From positions 1 through 33,554 of the forward strand of contig JASJXV010000022.1 in the NCBI GenBank assembly GCA_030123805.1: DNA of 33,554 bases. Reading direction: 5' to 3'. Positions 27,934 through 33,554 of this stretch are shown here, in pieces. This DNA is from Gammaproteobacteria bacterium (GTDB lineage Bacteria; Pseudomonadota; Gammaproteobacteria; Pseudomonadales; Azotimanducaceae). The notes under the pieces are model-generated. The model ran no database searches. It saw only the letters and a program-made list of their open reading frames with translations, and was not told where the DNA came from. The translations under genes and the position numbers were made by a program. The number at the start of each line of letters is the position of its first letter. Position 1 is the stretch's first letter.

Positions 27934-28719
27934 ATGAACAGACTGAAAGAGCGAGTTGCACTGGTGACCGGAGGAGGCCGAGGAATTGGCCGGGCTATTG
28001 CGCTGGCGTTCGCCCGGGAGGGGGCGAAGGTAGCCGTTAGTTCAAGAACTACAGAAGAACTTGAATCCGTCGTTGCAGAAATCACCGCGCTTGACGCCGA
28101 GGGGGTTGCGATCACAGCTGATGCCATGTCGCTTGAAGATACGCAGGAATGCATCCAAACAATCATACAACGTTGGGGCCGTATCGACATTCTGGTGAAT
28201 AACGCCGGTGGCGTCATACCCGGGAATACGCCGCTGGGTCTCCTTTCCGCCACCCACGAGGATCAGGCATTCATCGACAACCTGTTCCTGAATCTTGTAT
28301 CCGTACAACGGGCATCGAGGGAAGCCCTGCCCCACATGTTGGCTCAAAAGCACGGTCGAATCATCAATATCGGTTCCGGTTACGCGAAAACAGGTGGTGG
28401 ACTTCCCGCATATACTGCGGCTAAACATGGCGTGATCGGTTTAACCAGAGCAATGGCGACCGAAGTCGCGACTCAGGGAGTCACCGTTAACTGCCTTTGT
28501 CCTGGATGGACCAATACAAAACTAGTGGACTGGGACGCACTCGGCATCGCCTGGGGAACCGATGCCGAAGGTGCGCAGGCTCGCGCTGCTGCCGAAACTA
28601 TTCAGAATCGGGTCCTGGAACCGGAAGAACTGGCGCCCATGGCGGTATTGCTGGCGTCAGAAGAATGCGCAGGCATGACAGGTCAGGTGGTGAGCGTCGA
28701 TGGTGGTTATAAGGTCTGA
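27934..28719 (+). CDS. SDR-family oxidoreductase
   Basis: The 261-residue classical short-chain dehydrogenase has the NAD(P) motif TGGGRGIG (12-19), NNAG (89-92), and the catalytic Ser148, Tyr160 and Lys164 (INIGSGY, AYTAAKHG). The C-terminal CAGMTGQVVSVDGGYKV is typical of the 3-oxoacyl reductase/hydroxyacyl-CoA dehydrogenase branch. It could perform the alcohol-oxidation step of the acyl-CoA route, but SDR substrates cannot be read from sequence alone. AGGAG lies eleven bases before the ATG. A 185-base gap separates it from the transporter operon. Confidence 0.92.
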   Translation: MNRLKERVALVTGGGRGIGRAIALAFAREGAKVAVSSRTTEELESVVAEITALDAEGVAITADAMSLEDTQECIQTIIQRWGRIDILVNNAGGVIPGNTPLGLLSATHEDQAFIDNLFLNLVSVQRASREALPHMLAQKHGRIINIGSGYAKTGGGLPAYTAAKHGVIGLTRAMATEVATQGVTVNCLCPGWTNTKLVDWDALGIAWGTDAEGAQARAAAETIQNRVLEPEELAPMAVLLASEECAGMTGQVVSVDGGYKV

Positions 28720-28736
28720 TCAATCAGAATCACTTA

Positions 28737-28769
28737 TTTTAATAGACTTTTAGCAAGAGACTATTAAGA
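28737..28769. repeat. Imperfect hairpin between the SDR gene and pdxH
   Basis: TTTTAATAGACTTTTAGC and GCAAGAGACTATTAAGA form an AT-rich imperfect inverted repeat 18 bases after the SDR stop and about 60 bases before the pdxH start. It could be a weak terminator or an operator of pdxH. The stem is too AT-rich, and no T-run follows, for a confident terminator call. Confidence 0.3.
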
Positions 28770-28829
28770 TAGCCGCTTTTTCAGGTGAGACCTGAATTAT
28801 TGGGTATCTTTTGCAGGGGTACATCTAGT

Positions 28830-29468
28830 ATGGACATCGGCGACATTCGCAAGGAATACGAGACATCAGGCGTGTCTCGGAATGAATTGCATGATGATCC
28901 GCATAAGCAATTCGAGCGCTGGTTCAATGATGCCGTTGCAGCAGAGCTGGAGTATCCCAATGGCATGTGCCTGGCAACAGTAGACAGTGACGGTGCACCC
29001 ACCGTGCGTACCGTGCTGCTGAAAATGTATGATCATCGGGGATTTGTCTTCTTTACCAACTATGAAAGTAAAAAGGCAGTCCAGATAAAGGGGAATTCTC
29101 AGGTCGCACTGGTATTTCCCTGGCTGGAACTAAACCGGCAAGTAAAGATCACGGGACGTGCGGAAAAAATTTCCACAGCAGAATCATTAAAGTATTTTGC
29201 TTCAAGACCGAGAGGCAGCCAGCTTGGCGCCTGGTGTTCACCCCAGAGTCAGACCATTGACTCACGTGCCATGTTGGAAAATGCTCTGGCCCGGATGACA
29301 GAGAAATTTGCTAAAGGCAAGATTCCACTGCCTGATTTCTGGGGTGGTTACCGCGTGGTGCCGAATAGCATTGAATTCTGGCAGGGCCGGGAAAACAGAC
29401 TCCATGACCGGTTCATGTACACGCTTGTCGATGACGACCGTTGGGAAATTCAGAGGTTGGCGCCTTAG
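28830..29468 (+). CDS. pdxH: Pyridoxamine/pyridoxine 5'-phosphate oxidase
   Basis: This FMN enzyme makes pyridoxal 5'-phosphate in the last step of vitamin B6 synthesis and salvage. The 212-residue product matches the family length. The FMN-binding segment RTVLLKMYDHRGFVFFTNYE and the C-terminal hallmark WGGYRVVPNSIEFWQG, with RLHDRFMY, are intact. I start at ATG 28830 (MDIGDIRKEYE), with AGGGG about ten bases upstream; fifteen extra codons upstream are unlikely. Several PLP enzymes lie in this window, but pdxH is also a housekeeping gene, so the link may be chance. Confidence 0.96.
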   Translation: MDIGDIRKEYETSGVSRNELHDDPHKQFERWFNDAVAAELEYPNGMCLATVDSDGAPTVRTVLLKMYDHRGFVFFTNYESKKAVQIKGNSQVALVFPWLELNRQVKITGRAEKISTAESLKYFASRPRGSQLGAWCSPQSQTIDSRAMLENALARMTEKFAKGKIPLPDFWGGYRVVPNSIEFWQGRENRLHDRFMYTLVDDDRWEIQRLAP

Positions 29469-29591
29469 ATTTGTATAGGCGGTGGTGGCAGTCATGGGCT
29501 AATCAGTCTCTGATTTCCCCGTTAATACGGGATATTACCTGCATTGGTCAGACGACGGTGGAGTACTTCTGTCCGATGATGATTGCGGCTG

Positions 29592-29930
29592 CTACTTGTT
29601 ATTGTCACGCCCCAGCAACTCATAGATCTTAAGACTCGGCGGGATATCCTGCTCGAACCTCTTGTCTTTCAGGTCAATTTCGCGGAGTATCAGTTTTGAG
29701 CGTACTGCCTCGGTGGTACTTTCACTGATGACGATGCAACGGACTGAAGCAAATCCTGATCGTTATCAGTGATAATCCCCATCAATCTTATTCACCACTT
29801 CAATAACACCGATTACCTTGCCCTGTGAGATCATGGGTACGCACAGCGCCGATCTCGACTGAACGCCAGTGCGGGAGTCAATTTCCGGTTGAAAATGTGG
29901 TGAACTCTGCACGTTATTTTCGATGATAGT
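29592..29930 (-). pseudogene. Decayed GAF-domain protein, C-terminal remnant
   Basis: Reading the minus strand from 29930 gives the second half of a GAF domain: TIIENNVQSSPHFQPEIDSR, then SRSALCVPMISQGKVIGVIE and VVNKIDGDYH, then a stop. A shift to another frame continues with DNDQDLLQSVAS. A second shift gives ISESTTEAVRSKLILREIDL through to YELLGRDNNK and a proper stop at 29592. GAF domains sense small molecules or cyclic nucleotides. At least two frameshifts and the missing first half show the gene is dead. The upstream edge coincides with the foldback element at 29933, which suggests the element sits at the break. Confidence 0.7.
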
Positions 29931-29932
29931 AT

Positions 29933-30052
29933 TGTCACGTTAATGTAAATCTTGTCTTTTGGGAGGCGAAACGGGCCTAATCCACACTGCACAATCAATG
30001 ACTTGGAACCACCCGCTGCTCCAATTAGGTCCTCAAATCAGTTAACGTGACA
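29933..30052. mobile_element. 120-bp foldback (MITE-like) element with nested inverted repeats
   Basis: The ends are a perfect 11-base inverted repeat: TGTCACGTTAA at 29933-29943 and TTAACGTGACA at 30042-30052. Inside lies a second inverted pair, GGGCCTAAT (29973-29981) and ATTAGGTCC (30024-30032), matching at eight of nine. AGTA occurs at 29928-29931 and 30052-30055 and could be a short target duplication, though it would overlap the right repeat. There is no coding capacity. The size and structure fit a non-autonomous transposable element; I do not recognise the family. Confidence 0.5.
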
Positions 30053-30128
30053 GTACCCCGGTCATTGATAATAACCACCAACAAGGACTTAACTGGTTGG
30101 CTTTTGGCTATGTCATCCAATATTGAAT

Positions 30129-31262
30129 TTATTCCCAAACTAATTGAAGATATTTTCCATCGCTTTCCACGTGGGTGCCAAGCTTTTTGCCCTCGCGATT
30201 TAGAGTGTCCAGGATCCAGGAGACATCCTTTGGAGAGGGGGCGGTCAAACGAAAGTTCTTCATTTGAGAGGGGAGCATTCGCAATTGGGCCAGCATGCCC
30301 GTTGATGGATTAATGGCAGCAAAGTAGAGCAGACCCAAATCGCCCCGGTAAGATTCATGCCCGCCAATGCCCTCATAGTCGGTAATAAGGTCCCCACTTC
30401 CGTAGACAATGAGTTTCCCCTGGTAGATCTCAATAGCCTTGATGTGGTGAGATGAATGGCCATGGACTACATCCACAAAGGCTTCATCAACCAGTGCATG
30501 AGCAAACTCCTGGTGTTCTGATGGAATGGAAAAGCCCCAGTTTCCACCCCAGTGTAACGAGAGGATGACGATATCATTTGGGCGTTTGATGGCTTGAATT
30601 TGTGCTCTAATTCGTTGCACTGTCGCTCTTGAAAAATCCTCTATAAGATTGACGCCTGGTTCGCTCTCTGTGGCAGCCCAACGTAAGGGGACTCCGCTGT
30701 CTGTCGATCCTGACGCGAAGACCAACACTCTTCCCTTTCCCTGCATCTCAAAAATGGCAGGGGATTGGGCCTGTTCAAGATTGTCCCCGGCGCCTACTGT
30801 CGCTATTTCGTTTTCGTTCAGGCTTTTTATGGATTCCTCTAATCCTGCAAAACCCCAATCCAGCACGTGGTTGTTGGCCAGGGAAACCACGTCAATTTGC
30901 ACCTCTTTTAATGCCGGAATATTTTTGGGGTGCATGCGATAGTTGATCCCCTTTCCTCGCCAGTAGTTGTCGCTGGTGGTGACACTGGTTTCAAGGTTGA
31001 TAAGGCGAAGGTCAATGGTATCCGCGTTTAAAATGTCAAAGGCGTGCCCCCAAATGTAGTCGAGGGGAACAGGCCTTGAAATGGGGCCATTGGCATCTTC
31101 GGCGATTTGAACATATCGTCGGGCATCTTTAACGTAGGATTCGTAGATAATCGGATCGGAGGGGTGGGGCATCACTTGATCGATACCCCTCCCTAACATG
31201 ACATCGCCACACATAAAAATGGTGATCAGGGTTTGTTGGAGGGGGGCAATGGGGGTCATCAC
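30129..31262 (-). CDS. CapA-family (PGA_cap) metallophosphoesterase-like protein
   Basis: The 377-residue product has the calcineurin-like CapA fold: MCGDVMLGRGID near the start, INLETSVT, SLANNHVLDWG, SLHWGGNWG and VVHGHSSHH, which hold the expected Asp, Asn and His metal ligands. The family is named for the poly-gamma-glutamate capsule protein CapA, but most members have no proven function. No signal peptide or anchor is visible, and no capB or capC is nearby, so a cytoplasmic role apart from capsule is possible. Start GTG 31262 or ATG 31259 follows GAGGAG. It sits alone between the foldback element and the hydrolase gene, in what looks like accessory DNA. Confidence 0.85.
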   Translation of the reverse strand: MMTPIAPLQQTLITIFMCGDVMLGRGIDQVMPHPSDPIIYESYVKDARRYVQIAEDANGPISRPVPLDYIWGHAFDILNADTIDLRLINLETSVTTSDNYWRGKGINYRMHPKNIPALKEVQIDVVSLANNHVLDWGFAGLEESIKSLNENEIATVGAGDNLEQAQSPAIFEMQGKGRVLVFASGSTDSGVPLRWAATESEPGVNLIEDFSRATVQRIRAQIQAIKRPNDIVILSLHWGGNWGFSIPSEHQEFAHALVDEAFVDVVHGHSSHHIKAIEIYQGKLIVYGSGDLITDYEGIGGHESYRGDLGLLYFAAINPSTGMLAQLRMLPSQMKNFRLTAPSPKDVSWILDTLNREGKKLGTHVESDGKYLQLVWE

Positions 31263-31701
31263 TATTACTCCTCGTTCGGGGAGCTTTATATCGGAACCTT
31301 ATTTACAGGTTAGACCGCTCCATTATTGGGATCAAGGGCGACCGGGAAAAGTTTTTTACCGGTCTTCCTGACGTATAAATCCGATTCAGAACCGGGATAT
31401 TGCTTACATAAATATCAGCGACGCCCTACATCAACCTGAATCTGGGCCAGTAAGATAAGTCTTGCAACCTCAGGCTGTCTGGTAGACAGATATTGGAGTG
31501 ACTGCCGTGAGAGAGCGGCTTCAACTCTGCATCAGGGCAGCGAATTGATAAGATTCACCACAGACACAGATATAGCAAGAGTTTTAAGAAAATCACATAT
31601 TTTTGTAGCGTGGCTATAAATGGGGTTTTTTGACACTCTGATAAAAACGTGGTTTATTTAGAAAATCCTTAATGCGATCTTGACTGTCTTGAGGGCAGAG
31701 A
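31263..31701. other. Divergent intergenic region, 439 bases, no gene seen
   Basis: It separates the leftward CapA-like gene from the rightward serine hydrolase gene. It holds a good promoter (31630-31658) and a small inverted repeat, GACCGG (31340-31345) and CCGGTC (31359-31364) flanking an A/T-rich 13-base loop. That repeat is not followed by a T-run and is not called a terminator. Nothing else was recognised. Confidence 0.6.
31630..31658 (+). promoter_or_regulatory. Sigma-70-type promoter for the serine hydrolase gene
   Basis: A perfect -35 TTGACA (31630-31635) and a -10-like TTTATT (31653-31658; four of six) are separated by exactly 17 bases. The start codon follows about 43 bases later, preceded by GAGGG. 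It is the best promoter match I saw in the window. Confidence 0.55.
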
Positions 31702-33084
31702 ATGCATAGACGCGCTCCCTTTTACGAATTTGGAAAATTCGCCTGGAATCTTCGCCGAGTTTCACGCGAGCTCGAAGGAGACCCACCCATCTCACCTCAT
31801 CCATCATTGGGTGCGGCAATTTTCGTGGTCCACGGGATTGGCACACAACGTTGGACCGATACGGCGGCAGGTTTGCACTCTGGCTTCGACGATGCGCTCG
31901 AAGCTATCGCTACATGGCAGGAACAGCACGGACTGGTAACGAAGGCAGAGCGTTTGTCGAGTGGCCACCTGCCACCGCCCTTCATATTAGATGGATATTG
32001 GGGAGATTACGACGATCTGGAGGTGACTTTCCCCGATGACTGGGCGAGTTTCGAGGACCGCGAACGACAGTTCTTCTCTGGTGTATGGCAAAGGCGCGTT
32101 GTCTCTGCAAAGCGCACATACATCTGGTTCTTGCATCAACAGATCAGACTCCTGAGCCTGAGAACCTTGAGGAAAGTAGGCATCCTCACGTGGCTGTTCT
32201 ACATCCCCCTTCAGGTGGTTGCGTTCACAGCCTTGACCCTGGCGTTGGTGCGCAAGCCGGTTCTTGTCACTCGTTTCCTCAACGACATTCGTCTCTATCT
32301 CGATCCCAAGGGTATAGTTGAGCGCGCAATTGTCCAGCGAATCGATCAGCGAGTCGGGGAAAAGTTCATGCAGTTGATCGGATTGCGATGGGATTTCCGA
32401 CCCCTTTCGAGGGACTCGATGCTGAGCTCTAGTGGAAGCCCTATAAAGTTCGAACGAGTCGTGTGGGTATCTCATAGCCTGGGTACAGTCATCAGCTACA
32501 ACGTGCTCTCTGATTTGCTCCATCTCGCCGATTTGTTCCAAGCAGGCGGAGACAACGAGCAGAAGGAAGGGGTTGCGCGTTTTAGAGCGGCACTCGCCCG
32601 ATTCGTAACGCTGGGTAGCCCTCTCGACAAGGTTGCCTTCCTGTTCCCTGAGCGATTAACCCCGTGGCCTAGTGAGGGGCGTGCCAGGCTCCTGGACAGT
32701 GGCGACCATGTCGGGAAAGAAGGAGAGGAATCCCTTCGTGAGTGGTGGGTGAACTTCTACCACCGGCTGGATCCCATATCGGGCTCCTTGAAGAGCCCAC
32801 TCATCACGCTAGGTCGTCCACCTGCCAATATTCACGGGAGAAAGCTGTTAAGCCTTCCCGGACTGGCGCATCTTTCGTACTGGACAGACCTCACGATCCT
32901 TCGCTTCATCCTCGGCCGAACTTATGGGAAGGAGCTGCTCGAAGACCGACTTCTGAAACCATGGCCATCGTGGCTACTGGGACTACTACAGCTGATCTCT
33001 TATGTCATCACCGCGGTCATCATCATTGGCACGGCGTGGGTGATCTTGAGATATGGCCCCGACCTGATTCGCTCTATCTTCTAA
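31702..33084 (+). CDS. Membrane-associated alpha/beta serine hydrolase, function unknown
   Basis: The 460-residue product has the parts of an alpha/beta hydrolase: oxyanion segment FVVHGIGTQ (41-49), nucleophile Ser259 in VSHSLGT, VTLGSPLD (302-309), a likely acid Asp357 (HRLDPIS) and a likely His390 (GLAHLSYW). Two hydrophobic helices, at about 161-184 and 424-448, suggest membrane attachment; the first interrupts the hydrolase between its early strands and the nucleophile. There is no signal peptide. Lipase, esterase or phospholipase-like activity is inferred only from the fold. The start is supported by GAGGG and a promoter upstream. The gene abuts a transposase remnant and lies close to a tRNA-linked repeat, so it may be a transferred cargo gene. 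I know of no named homologue. Confidence 0.75.
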   Translation: MHRRAPFYEFGKFAWNLRRVSRELEGDPPISPHPSLGAAIFVVHGIGTQRWTDTAAGLHSGFDDALEAIATWQEQHGLVTKAERLSSGHLPPPFILDGYWGDYDDLEVTFPDDWASFEDRERQFFSGVWQRRVVSAKRTYIWFLHQQIRLLSLRTLRKVGILTWLFYIPLQVVAFTALTLALVRKPVLVTRFLNDIRLYLDPKGIVERAIVQRIDQRVGEKFMQLIGLRWDFRPLSRDSMLSSSGSPIKFERVVWVSHSLGTVISYNVLSDLLHLADLFQAGGDNEQKEGVARFRAALARFVTLGSPLDKVAFLFPERLTPWPSEGRARLLDSGDHVGKEGEESLREWWVNFYHRLDPISGSLKSPLITLGRPPANIHGRKLLSLPGLAHLSYWTDLTILRFILGRTYGKELLEDRLLKPWPSWLLGLLQLISYVITAVIIIGTAWVILRYGPDLIRSIF

Positions 33085-33341
33085 GATCGATCCTGAGCCC
33101 CAACCAGGTGTGCTTTTCTCGCGCCGGTGCCGGGTCTATACCATGTCCCTTCACCATGTTCTGGACCGTATTCGGTGCGATGACGTGACCGAGATTGGCG
33201 GGTGCGCCTTGTATTCGGTCGTGGCCCCAGAATATGTTCTCCCTCGCCATGAGCAATACCAAATCCGTGATCTCTTGCGTGACGCGGGGTCGTCCCGGAT
33301 CCTTCCTGGCATGGGTCATGGTACCCGGAGATTATCCTCAA
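33074..33341 (-). pseudogene. Truncated IS-type transposase (integrase-core upstream region)
   Basis: The minus strand reads GRPRVTQEITDLVLLMAREN, then WGHDRIQGAPANLGHVIAPN, then GHGIDPAPAREKHTW. This is the helix-turn-helix segment that precedes the rve integrase core in IS3-type transposases (usual form: a helix, then WGYxRIQGxLxxLGH, then RHGIxPAP). A short upstream piece (RIISGYH) lies in another frame near 33341, implying a frameshift at about 33310. The DDE core itself is missing: the match decays at about 33100, near the stop of the hydrolase gene. It is an inactive remnant. Confidence 0.65.
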
Positions 33342-33371
33342 TAATGTTTGATAACAACATCATACGGAGTG

Positions 33372-33386
33372 TTGGCGGAGAGGGAG
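33372..33386. repeat. Internal copy of a 15-bp direct repeat (candidate att site)
   Basis: The 15 bases starting TTGGCGGAGAGGGAG are repeated exactly at 33540-33554. The match to a tRNA 3' end extends a few bases further here (GGGATT) and then diverges. Read on the minus strand it ends CTCTCCGCCA, the form of a serine tRNA acceptor end with its CCA. Duplicated tRNA 3' ends are classic att cores of integrated elements. Confidence 0.55.
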
Positions 33387-33508
33387 GGATTATTCGCGAC
33401 TGCGTCGCTCTCCCCTGCGGGGCCGTCGTCGCATAACGCCGACGTTCTCTCGCACTTCGTGCTCGAGTCGAACCACGAGGGGTCTCTTCCCGACCATCTA
33501 CCAAACAG

Positions 33509-33530
33509 AAAAAGGAGCCACAAGGGCTCC
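33509..33530 (-). terminator. Intrinsic terminator downstream of the putative tRNA-Ser
   Basis: On the minus strand GGAGCC, loop CTTGT, GGCTCC is followed at once by TTTTT. Outer arms AAACAGAAA/TTTCTGTTT (33503-33541) extend the hairpin. It begins a few bases after the tRNA-like 3' end, as expected for a tRNA terminator, and could also act in the plus direction. Confidence 0.75.
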
Positions 33531-33539
33531 GGTTTCTGT

Positions 33540-33554
33540 TTGGCGGAGAGGGAG
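33540..33554 (-). tRNA. Putative tRNA-Ser 3' end, cut by the window edge
   Basis: The last 14 bases read CTCCCTCTCCGCCA on the minus strand. This would be a seven-base acceptor 3' strand (CCTCTCC), discriminator G and encoded CCA, as in many gammaproteobacterial serine tRNAs. A terminator follows directly. The body of the tRNA is outside the window, so the identity is an inference from the acceptor end alone. Confidence 0.5.

Noticed and set aside
30047-30313. An 88-codon plus-strand frame starting in the foldback element
   Set aside because: Most of it is antisense to the CapA-like gene end, and no ribosome site or domain supports it.
31340-31364. GACCGG/CCGGTC hairpin as a terminator of the CapA-like gene
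   Set aside because: It lies upstream of the start of that leftward gene, not after its end, and lacks a following T-run.
31987-32541. A 184-codon minus-strand frame inside the serine hydrolase gene
   Set aside because: It lies wholly antisense to a gene with a promoter, ribosome site and catalytic motifs, and its translation shows no domain.
1-33554. CRISPR arrays, rRNA genes, complete tRNAs and riboswitches
   Set aside because: I scanned for regularly spaced repeats and conserved RNA motifs by eye and found none; a computed search would be needed to exclude small ncRNAs.

Overview
The window reads as one end of a contig from a heterotrophic gammaproteobacterium, probably aquatic. I infer this from the gene families (OadGAB sodium pump, DppADFBC-type transporter, PdxH, several acyl-CoA dehydrogenases) and a moderate GC content, not from any marker gene. 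Most of it (about 1-29,470) is dense, ordinary metabolic DNA. The last 4 kb (about 29,500-33,554) is an accessory zone of gene remnants, a foldback element and a tRNA-linked direct repeat.

Layout. 1-4,145 (minus): tonB-like gene, then oadG-oadA-oadB, a sodium-pumping oxaloacetate decarboxylase; oadB runs off the left edge just before its end. 4,342-5,976 (minus): a B12-binding radical SAM protein. 6,289-10,492 (plus): a close pair of acyl-CoA dehydrogenases, an Asp/Glu racemase-family protein and a D-cysteine desulfhydrase/cysteate lyase-family PLP enzyme. 10,489-12,978 (minus): a VOC protein, a Tat-exported aldo/keto reductase and a MaoC hydratase. 13,143-19,220 (plus): LLM-class oxidoreductase, a third acyl-CoA dehydrogenase, a Tat-type Rieske protein, a secreted beta-propeller, a class IV aminotransferase, a GNAT acetyltransferase and a small VOC protein. 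19,272-22,131 (minus): NDP-forming acyl-CoA synthetase and a PaaI-type thioesterase. 22,256-27,748 (plus): a peptide-type ABC transporter with ATGA-coupled genes, whose last permease gene carries a -1 frame break. 27,934-29,468 (plus): an SDR and pdxH.

How the genes could work together (inference). The central 20 kb holds most steps of a beta-oxidation-like route: acid activation (NDP-forming synthetase), dehydrogenation (three acyl-CoA dehydrogenases), hydration (MaoC), alcohol oxidation (SDR) and release (thioesterase). No thiolase is visible. Amino-acid-linked PLP enzymes, PdxH and a peptide-type importer are interleaved, so a nitrogen- or sulfur-containing carboxylate is a reasonable guess at the substrate. 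No dedicated regulator is present.

Right end. It holds a decayed GAF-domain gene, a 120-bp foldback element with nested inverted repeats, a CapA-type phosphoesterase, a membrane-anchored serine hydrolase with its own good promoter, a truncated IS-type transposase and a 15-bp direct repeat. The terminal copy of that repeat looks like the 3' end of a tRNA-Ser followed by its terminator. This looks like an integration hotspot scar. No CRISPR array, rRNA or complete tRNA was seen.
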